In this document: positions 22,591 through 34,475 of the stretch, one piece after another
How the letters are laid out: each line of letters starts with the position of its first letter
Numbering within the stretch: the stretch's first letter is position 1
Program-made: the position numbers and the translations under genes
DNA from: Sambucus nigra
Lineage: Eukaryota; Streptophyta; Magnoliopsida; Dipsacales; Adoxaceae
DNA length: 64,000 nucleotides
NCBI GenBank assembly: GCA_949130495.1
Contig: OX422222.1
Span: 279,114,109-279,178,108, forward strand
Reading direction: 5' to 3'
The notes under the pieces: model-generated
The model's input: only the letters and a program-made list of their open reading frames with translations
The model's database searches: none
Told to the model about the DNA's origin: nothing

Positions 22591-23165
22591 GATTGACCTG
22601 ATTCAAAGTTCATTAGCAAGATAACTTCAATAACTTTTTCTTCATCTATAAATGAGAATATAATTCAAATCATACAGAAAATGTCATGCAATTGAATTCT
22701 CTCAAAAATATTCGTAACTCAGCTATTCTGACAGCTTAAACACCGTGCACTAAAAAAGCTATAATTCACTCTACATAAGTCCAATTGGCCACATTCAAAT
22801 ATCATTAGAAAGATAGCTTCAATACCTTTTTGTTCATCCACAAATTATCATCTAATTCAAATCATACAGAAAATGGCATGCATTTTAATTCTCTCCAAAA
22901 TTTTCGTAACTTAGCTGTTCTGGCAGCCTAAACACCTTGCACTAAAATAGCTATAACTCACTCTACATAAGTCCAATAGACCTCAGTAAAAGCTCATTAG
23001 AAAGATAACTTCAATACCTTTATGTTCATTATTAAATGAGCATCTAATTCAAATCATACAAAAAATGGCATGCATTTGAATCTCTCAAAAATTTCTGTTT
23101 TGGATTCCTGAGCTAACGATTACAATCTCAGAACTGCTTCCTTAGAAAAATCATAACTGATTCAA
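22591..23165. repeat. 192-bp tandem repeat, about three copies
   Basis: The marker CATTAG(A/C)AAGATA starts at 22611, 22803 and 22995, giving a period of 192 bp. Units share AATTCAAATCATACA(G/A)AAAATG and ACTCTACATAAGTCCAAT. The third copy loses similarity after about 23095. The frame at 23192-23470 beyond it is unrecognised. Confidence 0.85.
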
Positions 23166-24320
23166 AAAAAATAAAAAAAAATACGCAATCAGTGCCCACA
23201 CGACCATATCAAAAAGATATACAACTTTCATCTTTTGACCAAGAGCTGAATCAATTCTCTTCCTGGCCGAATGGATTTGAAAATGACGCTATGTCACTAT
23301 TCATCATCTTCTTCAACCCTTATTTTTCCCAACACTCATCTAACCCCATTTCCACGGATCTTAACATCACCCAACAACAATATAAATATCTACACACTAC
23401 AAATTACCCAACACAACAATTTATTTGGGGATTTAACCAATTAAACCAAGAAAATTTACCATTTTCTTAATTAAACCCTAACTTTCATTTCTTCGAATTT
23501 CTCACCATAATTTACACCATTAACATGGATTTAAGCTTAGAATTCATCTACTATCATCATCATAATAAATTCTTATGAAAACTTCTCCCAAAAACCCATT
23601 TATACGAAAATCCCCAAACCCAAAAAATCATATAATTTTACACACCAACTACAATATGAGAAATAAACACACTAAATCATTTAAAGCAAGTTAAACACTT
23701 GCCTCGTGGATAAAATCCGACGACCCCGAGTCGAATCCCGCGGAGTTTGGCCGGAAATCTCTTCCTCTTTCCCTTTTATTCCTTCCTTTCTTTTTCTTCT
23801 TCTTTCTTTCGTTTCTCTCTTTCTCCCGTGATCTTTTTAAGAGAGAATAAGGGTTTATCCCTTATAATGACTTGTTTACTCGATTACGAGTCCCTACGGG
23901 TCCAAAAATTCCCGAAACTCAATTACTTCCCCCGGATACTCTATTCTGACTATCTCGATCATTATGAGACCAACCGCGCAATCGGAATTTACATCCGATT
24001 TACTTAACCGCAAATCACTAATTTAACCCAACACAACTTAAATGCGGTTTTCCAATTAAAATATTTTTCTTTGTCGCTTTACCCAACTACGACATGTAAT
24101 GAAAATAATCCTACTCACATTCTTAGTCTCATAAGAAAATATAATCCATATAAATATTAATCTGACACTTACAAACTAATATTTACTATTCACTTTATAT
24201 TCTGAATTTATTAGATTACACTCATAAATTCCAAAATTACTATTCATAGTAATTCCTCAAATTACCAAATTACGCCCACCTTTGTAATTTAAATATCTTT
24301 ATAATGTACGGGGTATTACA
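23166..24320 (-). repeat. LTR of a second minus-strand Gypsy element
   Basis: On the minus strand it opens TGTAATACCCCGTACATTAT at 24320. It shares its start and a TTCTGACTATCTCGA block (23945-23965) with the LTR at 3597-4964, where the block is at about 4606-4622. The rest does not align by eye, so it is a related but different family. No polypurine tract follows at 24321, so it is a 5' LTR or solo LTR; its inner limit is uncertain and may include the tandem repeats to the left. Short frames here (23192-23470, 23747-24007) are chance. Confidence 0.6.
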
Positions 24321-24484
24321 CTCACCATCACTCGGTAAGGATTCATCTACCCGAATCATTCAAATGGATCCCCTAATGGGTTTTCCCCCTTGTGGTGCTT
24401 CACTACCACCGTTTCATCCAGTCTTATTGAGGAGAGTGCGCGTGCGTTCAAATAGAGATATTATTTAATTAAACTCAGTTTTTG
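24321..24484. other. Short unassigned stretch between two LTRs
   Basis: No gene is seen. It could be the outer part of the Copia LTR that follows, or flank of the Gypsy LTR. Confidence 0.35.
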
Positions 24485-25517
24485 TCAATTAAATCCTAAA
24501 CATGCAACTATATGTGGTTGAACAAGATGATGAAACATGCAAGACCATTCAAACACATACATGTGAGGAAAAATCCCCCAAAGGGGCAAAACCATTTATT
24601 TTCATTAAAATATTGTAATGTACAATTTCAGATTACAATGAAAATACAAGTGACTAAGAATTACCCTCAGGTGTCGGATTCTGTAGTCGGCGGCTGGAAG
24701 TTTCCCTTTCCAAGAGGGCAGCAGTGAAGAAGAAGAACAGTCTTCTCCACAAGAGTATGAACAGATACGCGGATGTGTTCTTGGGTTGCAAACTGATTCA
24801 TAAAGGATTGGCAAGGTTGTGTGAATCAAAACATGAGTCTAGGGACTCAAAAAGGTGAAGACTTGAGGTATATGGACTCAAAAATTCATCTATGCAAGTC
24901 TTATAAAATAGCTCCCCCGAAGTTGGTATTTATAGGGAAATATATGAAGAGGCCCACGTTTTAAAAACACCAAAATTCTATCCAGCGTACAGGGACACCG
25001 AACCGGTTCGGGTACCCTGCAAACCGGTTCGACCCCCCGAACCGATTCGGGCTCGGTTCGGGGAAACTCGCTAGTCAAAGGGGCTTTCAGCACTTAGAAA
25101 AATTCCAAGGTTTTTCTTGGAAATAACTCCATTTTCAACAGGCCATAACTTGTTCATCGTAGCTCGGATTGAGGTGCCGTTTCTTCCAGTATCTTTGTTG
25201 CGGCAAGATCTTAAACTTTCCAGTTGACCGATCCTTCGAACGGTGGCTGTAAAATTACCAAATTGCCCTTGAACTTCCCTATCAAGCCTTGTTGCATTAT
25301 TTTGACTTCTCTTGCGTAACACTTGCTTTACGTGCCTAAAATCATGGAATGTGAAGTCGTTGAGGCAGATGAGGGACACATGATGGAGATCATAAATGCT
25401 TGATTCCCGGAATTAAGATTGAGGGCGTCGTGTGCGATCGTTTAGAGACGTGCCAAATGTAACGGCGTATGACATAAATAAATGAAACATTTCGGACATG
25501 ATAAAAATGTCCTTACA
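24485..25517 (-). repeat. 3' LTR of the SIRE-like Copia remnant
   Basis: On the minus strand it starts TGTAAGGACATTTTTATC at 25517, directly after a purine tract (AGGGGGAGATT). A TATA box (TATAAATA on the minus strand, 24927-24934) fits a Pol II promoter. Upstream of it in LTR sense are four GAACCGGTTC-like palindromes (24998-25065). The outer (left) limit is approximate. Frames at 24512-25379 are chance. Confidence 0.65.
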
Positions 25518-27048
25518 AATCTCCCCCTATGTCTATGCCGGTACATACATAAAAAATCCGAATTATCGAATAACAAAGTTGCCTATACAAATATACCCTT
25601 CCATGAACCCAAAACTGGAAAGATAAAAAAGAATAAGTCTTCATCGTTTGATCTTCAAATCTTTAATACATTCAAAGCTTTTCTCATCAGGGTGTGCAAT
25701 TCAGAGATTATCAATCTAGTACCTACACCCATGAGAACAAGCAAATACCACGTGACATATCGAGTTTGAAATGAGATAATCATATATACCAGTTTAAAAT
25801 AGATCATTAAAATCCAAAAACTCCCCCATAATATGATAATTCTTTCTCCCCCTTTTTATGATGTCCCGAAATAGACAGACATGGGAAGTAGAAATAGATG
25901 TACATGGAGAATGTCACAAGGTAGTAAACCACTATTTTTGAATTTTTCACACAAATAATACAACAAAGAATCACACCATGAAAGATCACAAAAATAACCA
26001 AGTCAAGGATAGCGAAAATGAAGGGGTGTGATCAAATTCGATAGGAAAATCAATGCATACAAACATGACATATGTGCACGATGAATATCAGATACTCCTA
26101 ACGAATGAACTCAAAGTCTTCCTTTGGTGTAAAAAGGTGGTAATATGGGACATTGACTCAATCAAATCAGCAAATCAAAGCTCAAAGTGATTTTCACACC
26201 AATAACGTCCAAAACTATTTCATGCTTTTTCAGGACTTTCAAGGAAGTGCAAACCCATTTATTTTCTCCAACCAAACTCCCTCAGATATTAATTTTGAAT
26301 AGAGGCATTCTAAATTCTCAAACTTTGGAGAATTGATGGTGAAACCTAATGGCCTATATGTGGCATGAATTGCTTTTTATTGCCTTAAAATTTTTTCGGG
26401 CTCTTTTAACCTCTTTGGAACCCAGATAAAAAAATTCCTCCATTTTTTAGGTCCTTTTGAACGGTGGCTTTTGCAAAAAGAAAAGATAATTACCTTTCGC
26501 AGCCCCTCCCCATTCTTAAACAAACATATAGTCTCACAAAAACGGTTTTTACATGCATTCCAATCTTGTCAAGTTTTATTGCATATTGTATGTTGTATAG
26601 ACATAATTAAGATGGAAACACTCAAGCCAATATGAGATAGACAAGTACAATAATCAAATATAGCCGTGCATGTGTGCAATAAAGGAGATAGGAGTCAGAC
26701 ATGTAGGAAAATATCACTAATTACATCTCAAAGACTCCATACAATGTAAAGCACATGGATGAAATGATGTAGCATCTCAAATCTCTATCAAACAGTCACA
26801 TGGATAAATGGAATGAATTTTGTGACTTGGCTATCTTAAATGTTCATCCATAAAAGGTGTAAACAAAATAAAAAAATCTTTTTGGTCTTTTCTGAAATTT
26901 TTTCTTAAAGGAAAATCTTTTTGGAATTTTCAAAAGAATAAATAAATAGCTGTACAACAAAGCAATGATACATATAAAACAAACTAGCAATAGGAAGCAT
27001 ATGATATTAACATGAAAAAGCAACCTATTCTAGACATAGACCAACCCC
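25518..27048 (-). mobile_element. Polypurine tract and 3' spacer of the SIRE-like Copia
   Basis: On the minus strand this lies between the end of pol and the LTR, about 1.5 kb without a usable frame. It contains GGGCTCTTTTAA, GAACGGTGGCTTT and AAACGGTTTTTACATGCA blocks near 26400-26555. Similar blocks recur at 57870-57990 and 62070-62190 in the gag-only array, linking the two families. SIRE/Maximus elements are known for a long region between pol and the 3' LTR; no env-like frame is visible here. Confidence 0.6.
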
Positions 27049-28455
27049 TCAGTCAACTGTGCAAATCCCCAAAGACTTCCTAAGACTCTCAAATCTAAGG
27101 GCATCTAAAGGTTTCGTGAAAATATCGGCTAACTAACGGTCGGTGGGAACAGAACTCAGGGATACGACTTTCTCCTCAACTAACTGTCGTATAAAGTGCT
27201 CACGTATCCTGATGTGCTTTGTGCGCGAATGCTAGACTGGATTACGCGATATGTGTATCGCGCTCATGTTATCACAGGAAATGGTCATGGTGTCCTGTGA
27301 AATCCCATAATCCTCCAGCATTTGCTTCATCCAAAAGATTTGCGTGCAACAACTCCCGACGGCTATGTACTCAGCCTCTGCAATGGGTAAAGAGATGGAA
27401 TTTTGCTTCTTGCTCAGCCAAGAGAGTAGAGCAGAACCAAAATAGAAACACCCACCAGAAGTGCTACTACAACCATCTATATCCCTAGCCCAATCGACAC
27501 CTGAATAGGCAGACAGACGATCATCAGTATCAAAGGAATACCAAATACCGTATGAGAGAGTCCCACTCACATATTTAATAATACGTTTTAGAGCAAGTAA
27601 ATGTGACTCTTTCGGGAACGCCTGATATCGCGCACAGACTCCAACACTAAAGGCTATGTCGGGACGACTGGCAGTCAAGTAGAGAAGACTACCTATCATA
27701 CTCCGATACAAGGTTTTCTCTATGTCCTTGCCTGAAGTGTCCTTACTAAGCTTGGTAGTGGTACTCATAGGTGTACGAGCATTCTTAGCGGAGTCTAAAC
27801 CAAATTTCTTAACTAGGTCTCTAGCATACTTGAATTGGGAGATGAACATCCCATCCTCTAGCTGACGAACCTGGAGACCAAGGAAGAAAGTAAGCTCACC
27901 AACCATGCTCATCTCAAACTCACTTTTCATCTCCTCTTCAAAGTGATGAGCATGTTGAGAGCACGTGGATCCAAAGACTATGTCATCCACATAGACCTGG
28001 GCAACCAAAATTGCACCGTCATCTCTCCTGATGAACAACGTCATATCAACTCCCCCTCTCTTGAAGCCATGGGCTAAGAGATAGGAAGTAAGCCTCTCGT
28101 ACCAAGCACGTGGTGCTTGCTTCAAACCATACAAGGCTTTCCTCACATAGTAGACGTGTTCCGGGTGCTGAGCGTCTTCAAACCCTTTTGGTTGTTCCAT
28201 GTAAACCTCCTCCTGTGGAATGCCATTCAGAAAGGCACTCTTGACATCCATCTGATATAACTTAAAGCCCAGATGACATGCGATGGTGAGTAGTAAACGG
28301 ACGGACTCAAGCCTCGCAACAGTAGCAAATGTCTCCCCAAAGTCTACACCCTCTATCTGTGTGTATCCTTGAGCGACCAACCTAGCCTTATTTCAGAATA
28401 TGGCACCATTTTCATCCATTTTATTCTTGAAAATCCACCGAGTACCTATCACATT
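27049..28455 (-). pseudogene. pol: Copia (SIRE-like) reverse transcriptase and RNase H
   Basis: The longest open part (27232-28380, 382 residues) shows Copia RT landmarks in order: VDFGETFATVARLESVRLLL, MDVKSAFLNG, ALYGLKQAPRAWYERL, the catalytic QVYVDDIVFGST, then GSLLYLTASRPDIAFSVG. RNase H follows with STSGGCFYFGSALLSW, the IAEAEYIA block and SCDNMSAIHISRNPV. This style is close to SIRE/Maximus. Upstream (to 28455) the frame continues through one stop with WIFKNKMDENG. Downstream, two stops (near 27233 and 27130) are followed by DIFTKPLDALRFESLRKSLG to a natural TGA at 27049-27051. Gag, protease and integrase are absent; the copy is cut at about 28460, where the Tat element begins. Confidence 0.9.
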
Positions 28456-28465
28456 AGTCACACTA

Positions 28466-30006
28466 GGTCAGGGTGGCCAAACTATAGAACGAGAATTCTA
28501 CTTTAACTCAGCCGAAGAGAAAGAGGCCCATAAGAGAGCAACCACCATAGATAACATTGATATACTTGACCCTAGAGATGAAACGAAGTTGAAGAAAGGA
28601 GAGGCCACGGAAGAGGTAGAATCCATCGTCCTCATTGAGGACGAACTGGAAAAAACTGTCCAGGTCGGCAAGGCCTTAAAAGCAGATATTAAGGAAGAGC
28701 TGATAAATTTCTTGAGGAAGAGGTAGAGTGTCTTCGCTTGGAGCCATGCGGACATGCCTGGCATCGACCCTGAGGTTATGTGCCAAAAAGTCAACGTGAC
28801 TAAAGATGCTAAGCCAATTAAACAAAGACGAAGAGTTTACTCTAGGGAGAAGTACGATGTCATCCGGGAAGAAGTCAAAAAGTTGGAAGATGTCGAGTTT
28901 ATCAGGGAAGCCATATATTTGGAGTGGTTATCAAACGCAGTCATTGTGCCCAAAGCCAATGGAAAATGGAGGATGTGCATAGATTTCACCGACCTGAACA
29001 AGTCTTGCCCTAAAGGTAGTTATCCCTTACCTCGGATCGACCAGATAGTAGATGCCACAGTAGGGCATGAGCTCATGAGCTTCATGGACACGTATTCTGG
29101 TTATAACCAGATCTTCATGGATGCTGAAGACTCAGAGAAGACAGCCTTCATCACTAACAAGGGGACATATTGTTATAAGGTTATTCCCTTTGGCTTGAAA
29201 AATGCAGGAGCAATGTATCAACGTCTTGTGAATAAGATGTTTGAAAATAAAATAGGCAAGATTATGGAGGTGTATGTAGACGATATGTTGACGAAGATCT
29301 TAAAGGCCTGCACTCACGTGGCAGACCTAGAAAAAACCTTCGATACTATGGACTTGTACGGAATGAAACTCAATCCCGCAAAGTGTGTCTTCGGGGTAGG
29401 AGCTAGGAAATTTCTTAGATTCATTATTAATCAGAGGGGAATAGAGGCGAACCCTGAGAAGATCAAGTCCTTGCTTGACATGAAGACACCAAGAAGTATC
29501 AAGGACGTTGAGAGTCTCATTGAAAGAGTAGCTGCACTCAACCGATTTATTTCCAGAGCGACGAACAAGTGCCTCCCGTTCTTTAAGGTGCTTAGAAAGG
29601 CCTTCGAATGGAATAACGAGTGTGATGAGGCTTTTAATAAACTCAAGACCTACCCCGGATCTCCCTTGCTCTTATCTCGGCCCATAGTGGGAGAGAAGTT
29701 GTATGTTTATCTAACAGTCTCTGAGTCAGCTATAAGTGCATCCATAGTATGGGAAGACATTGGGGTCCAAAGGCCTGTATACTTCAACAATAAGGCCCTT
29801 CAAGGGTCTGAACAGAACTATCCTCAGATGAAAAAGTTGGCCTACGCTTTAATACATGCTTCTAGGAAGATGAAGCCCTACTTCCAAGCCCACTCTATGG
29901 TCATCATTACTGACTCCCCATTAAGGCAAGTCCTCCACAAGCCTGAGAAGTCAGGAAGGTTGATGACCTGGGCCATTGAGTTGGGAGAGTATGACCTTAC
30001 TTATTA
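28466..30006 (+). pseudogene. pol: Tat-lineage reverse transcriptase and RNase H
   Basis: An N-terminal linker with FAWSHADMPGIDPEV precedes RT. Landmarks are KANGKWRMCIDFTDLNKSCP, YPLPRIDQIVDATVGHELMS, DTYSGYNQI, the IPFGLKNAGAMYQRLVNKMF block and the catalytic VYVDDML. The connection and RNase H follow (VAALNRFISRATNKCLPFFK; YFNNKALQGSEQNYPQMKKL). One stop (28724-28726) splits the linker, and a TAA at 30004-30006 follows ELGEYDLTY. Between them 417 codons are open. Substitutions such as FLRFIINQRGIEANP show decay. All parts stay in frame +2. Confidence 0.92.
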
Positions 30007-30620
30007 ACCCAGGGTGGCTATTAAAGGGCAGGCGCTTGCAGATTTTGGTGCTAAGTTCACATGGGAAGAGGCTGAGGTTGAGAATAACCTAGAAATTATA
30101 GAGGGATCAAACAACAACATCTTTCGAGACTCGGAAGAGGTTGTGTCCAACAAAGATATAAATGGAATAGCCGAGAATGAGGAAGATCGATACCTCTTTA
30201 AGAAAGGAATCATGTCAGAATGGAGCTTCTCATCAGATAAAGACATCTAGAACCACTTTGTTGACGGGTCTTCTTACGAAAGTGGAAGCGGTGTAGGGCT
30301 GATACTCTCAGCTCTGGATGGTACCAACGTTGAATATGCACTAAGGTTTAACTTCAAGGCATCAAACAACGAGTCAGAATATGAGGCCATGATAGAGGGC
30401 CTCTCCTTGGCAATGACCCTTAGTATAAAACGACTCTTACTTCATAGTGACTCAAGGTTAGTTATTAACCAAGTGTTTGGAGTTTATGAGGCCAAGGATG
30501 GAAGGATGGCCAAATACCTGAAGAGGGTAAGAATGATGCTATAAGGTTTCGAAAGAGGTAAAGATGAAGAGGGTACCTCGACAAAACAACAACCACGAAG
30601 ATGCACTAGCAAGGTTGGCC
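30007..30620 (+). pseudogene. pol: Second (archaeal-type) RNase H region
   Basis: After the stop, frame +2 continues with IKGQALADFGAKF and a linker to a TAG at 30248. Then comes NHFVDGSSYESGSGVGLILS with the catalytic-type Asp, ASNNESEYEAMIEGLSLAM with Glu, and LLHSDSRLVINQV with the second Asp. This is the extra RNase H typical of the Tat branch. A TAA at 30542 and a frame change (+2 to +3) before 30564 follow. The end NNNHEDALARLAST is the usual boundary with integrase. Confidence 0.88.
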
Positions 30621-31896
30621 TCAACAACAAGGATAGATATCAGAAGGACAGTTCGAGTCGAGATCCCGACCATTAAAGAAGAAGAGGTTACTAACCCTTA
30701 CCTCAATTTGAACCTAGGGGACTCATGGTTGGACCCCCTTATCAGATATATTAGAGAGGGAGAACTGCCAAAATCAAAGCTAGAGAGGAGGAAACTAAGG
30801 TACAGAGCTGCAAAGTTCTTAATAATAGGAGATGTCCTATATAAGAAGGGATTTTTGTTACCCCTCCTCAGGTGCGTTCATCCCACAGAGGTCCTCCGCA
30901 TCCTACAAGAGGTACACGAGGAATCTTGCTCCAGTCACATAGGAGGAAGACCTTTAGCCAAGAGGATTATCACCCAGGGATACTAGTGGCTGGCCTTGGC
31001 CAAGGATGCTGCAGCCTATGTGAAGAGGTGTGACAAATGCCAAAGATTCTCCACTATCCCCCATCAACCTCATCAGCCTATGACGTCAATAAGTTCTCCT
31101 TGGCCATTCGCAGTATGGGGAATTAACTTGGTGGGTCCCTTACCAAGAGCTACGAACAACTATAGGTTTTTGATAGTTACCATTGACTATTCCTCCAAAT
31201 GAGTAGAGGCCGAGCGGATGATCACGATTACAGAGCTGAAGATCTTCTAATTGATTTGGAAGAGCATCATATGCAGATATGGCCTTCCAAACACCCTCAT
31301 CTTTGACAACGAAACCCAGTTCAAGAATTCTTCCTTAGAAAAGTATTGCGAGAGAGTTGGGATCAAGCAATTTTTCTCTTCTCCTGGCCGGCCTCAGGCA
31401 AACGGTCAGACCGAAGTCACAAACAGAACAATCCTTAATGGGATCAAGAAGAGGTTAGAAGAAGCTAAGGGGAGATGGATTGAAGAGGTTTATGCTGTGT
31501 TATGGTCCTACAGAACAATGGCTAGGACACCAATGGGGGAAACCCCATTTATGTTAGCACATGGCTCAAAAGTTGTCATACCAACAGAGGTAGGACTCCC
31601 CACTCATAGGGTTTAGACCTATGTCCCTGAGAAGAATGGGGAGGAGAGAAGACTTGACCTATATTTGATTAAAGAGAGAAGGGAAGATGCAGAGGTCAGA
31701 CAGGCAGCCTACCAACAGAGAACAACAAAGTTCTACAATCAAAGGGTGAAATCAAGACCCATAGCTGTGGGAGACCTAGTACTGAAGAAGACATTGCAGA
31801 AAGCAAATAAGCTTCACCCAAATTGGCATGGCCCTTATAAAGTGATAAAGGAGGCTATATCCGGGACCTACAGACTGTAAAACCTTGAAGGGGAAC
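30621..31896 (+). pseudogene. pol: Tat-lineage integrase, interrupted
   Basis: The HHCC region reads VHEESCSSHIGGRPLAKRI and KRCDKCQRF. The core shows WGINLVGPLPRA (first Asp changed to Asn), IFDNETQFKNSS with the second Asp, and SPGRPQANGQTEVTNRTI with Glu. The normally Asp-bearing GIDLVGP motif is Asn here, so the triad is broken. Stops occur at 30984, 31200, 31248 and 31614. The C-terminal GDLVLKKTLQK and LHPNWHGPYKVI (GPY module) remain. The frame is cut at 31896 by insertion of a non-coding LTR element and resumes at 39043. Confidence 0.9.
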
Positions 31897-34458
31897 TGAT
31901 AACTTGCTTTTTGTGTGTCGTTATCGTTGTTGAAAGCCAAGTTAGTCAAAATCCTCAAATACCTACAAAATTATAACAAAACTAGTGTAGAGGGTAAGTA
32001 AGGGAGTCAATCCAAATCTAAGGGTGAAACACAAAATTGTTGAGGACATATATATAGATGCATTTGCATTTTATTATATTTTTCTATTTTTGCTTTTTAT
32101 ATTTTTTATGGATTTTTCAAGGGATTTTTTGAACTAACTAACTATACTAATTTTATAACTACTAATTAAGAAGTAAAAGCTAATTTAAGAAAAGTGAGAT
32201 AAAAAAAATTGTCCTAATAAGTAAACTAACAAAATTGGAATCATGAGGGCTTCAAAATTTCATCCCATAAATGGGAGATTAGCCCTCAATAATTATCATC
32301 CAAAAATATAAGATAAACAAATGAAGCATGAGATGATTAAAATAAAAGTAATAAGAGAGGAATAGATCAAACCCATTTAAGCTTTGAATTGGAATGGAAT
32401 CTTCAATTACATCAACAATCTCTCAATTATACATCAAAAATCACTCAATCACCTCACTAATGTATTTATTGAATCTAAAATAAAAATTACAAAATAAAAA
32501 TAAAAAGGATAGTGGATGAATTCATAATGGACAATTAAATAATAAAAGAGATTTGCTAAAAATGCAAATTCTAACATTATAAAGTTGTACATTATAATTC
32601 ATCCAAAGAAATAAATTCTAAATCATAACTTTATGTTGAGATAATGGCTAAAAATGCAAAATCTCAACATAAAGGAATGTATTAGAATTTACCTCCCATA
32701 TGGGATGAATTTAGCTACATCAATCTATTATGAAATAATTGCTCAAAATGCAAAAATTCATAATAGATGGGTGGGGTGAAATTCATCCTAGAGATAAATT
32801 TCACTACCTACCGCTTTATTGAGATATTTGCTAAAAATGCAAATACTCTCTAAAGAGGGATGTAGAGAAATTTATCACACAAGAGTAAAAAAACTAAGTT
32901 AGAGATCCTTTGAAATTGGCCCAAGTCTTCAATTTATATGGTGCACATGGAGGCTAGGAGTATTTTTGGGGATTGGCTTGAGTGTGCATGGAAATGGTGA
33001 GAGGAGTGTGAGGTCATGTGGGCAAGGGGGTTTGGGAATATGATCAGATTTAGTTTGAGGGTTATAATGGGTATTGGGGTTAAAGTTGGTAGTTGGGGGT
33101 AGAATGGGAAAAAGGGTTTAAAAGGTGGTTTAAGTGGCATTTGGTTTATTTGGTTTTGGTTTTGGCAGATTGAAGAAATCGTGTGAGGGGAATGAAATGG
33201 AACAAAATGGGATTGAGTGATGCGGGTTATTTTAGAACTGGGTTGGTGATCTTGGGATAGCGAGTGGGTCGGACTAGGCTGTTAGGGCGATGCCGGAGGT
33301 CAGGTCGGGCAGATGGGACGAGGGACTCGGCTGGGCGCAGGTGGATATGAAATCGGTCAAGGTTGGGAGCGGGTGAGTTCGGGTTGCTAGGCGGTTAGGA
33401 GAGAGGAAGGTGTAAGGGGTGTCGGGTTTTTGGTTCAGGCGGCTGGGGAAGGGTTATGGATAGGTTTTTGCCATGGCCATGGACAAAGATGGTTGTTGGA
33501 TCGGAGGGCTAGGGGGTTGAGGTGCCGCCGGCGGACTGGTGTGGAGAGGTCCGACCGGCAGTTGAATTCGAGTAAGGGTTGGAGATGTGGGGGTTTGTTG
33601 GTTTGGTTAATGGAGGTTAGTGGGTTTAGAGGAGAGAGGAGAGAGGAGAGAAAGGGCTTCGTGGAAGAAGATGATGTTGGGGTTTATTGTGTGGGTGAGG
33701 GTATAGGATAATAGGGTGTATGGAAGCTAGGGGTATGTAGTTGTGTGTGGTTGAGTGTAAGATACTAGGATATATGTGACTGAGTATTTGGGTGTATGTG
33801 TGTGTATAATTTGGACCCTTAAAATAAAACTAACTAATAAAAAAAGTTAATAAAATAAAATAAAAATCTAAAAAAAACAATAAAATCCAATTCTAAAATA
33901 AATCAAAGACTCAAATAAAAATTGAAACTAAAAAGAAATAAAATTAAAAAATAAAAAAATAAAAATAAAATCTAATAAAACTTAAAATTAAAATCCTAAA
34001 AAGAAAATGCAAAATCTAATAACACTGAAAATTCTAATCCTAAAATAAAATAAAACTAAAACTAAAAACTAAAAACTAATAGAATAAAAATCAAAATAAA
34101 GTTATACTAAATAAAAAGAAATAGGAAAATAAATCCAAGAAATTCTAAATAGATCTAAAATGAATCCTAAAAATAAAAATGACTCAAACTAAAAATATAA
34201 AAAATAATAAAAGGGCACAAACTAACGCACACGGGCCTAAGGGTAGGTCTCGGCTAGGTTTGGGTAGGCTAGGATACGGGACAAGGGCTAATTAGCTCCA
34301 CAATCTGTACAATTGCCTTAAAATACGCATTTGAACACCGCAACGTGCATTTGACCTACAAGATAAACATTTAAGCACATAAGACCCATATTGTCAAGAA
34401 TTAGCAACTAAAGTATTTCTATTCGGGGTATAAATTGTACAGTTTAGGGTGCTTATCA
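31897..34458 (-). repeat. 3' LTR of the non-coding element
   Basis: 2562 bp. The A-rich part at 33820-34220 (many CTAAAATAAA-like steps) and the inner 245 bp match the right LTR at about 91 percent by eye. A G-rich stretch at 33230-33720 gives a chance frame at 33430-33711. The left 1.55 kb has no counterpart in the right LTR; at 32540-32860 it carries four steps containing GCTAAAAATGCAAA(A/T) or GCTCAAAATGCAAAA. Confidence 0.8.
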
Positions 34459-34475
34459 CACCACCCCCAAACAGA
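34459..34475 (-). other. Polypurine tract of the non-coding element
   Basis: On the minus strand CTGTTTGGGGGTGGTG touches the LTR start TGATAAGCACCC. It marks the 3' LTR on the left and thus the minus orientation. Confidence 0.75.

Noticed and set aside
3600..24325. CTCAC beside both minus-strand Gypsy LTRs as one shared target duplication
   Set aside because: The left occurrence is not next to a TG edge and the two LTRs do not align by eye beyond a few blocks, so they are probably different elements.
33430..33711. G-rich frame (and its copy at 38131-38313) as a host gene
   Set aside because: It lies within both LTRs of the non-coding element and differs by frame between them.
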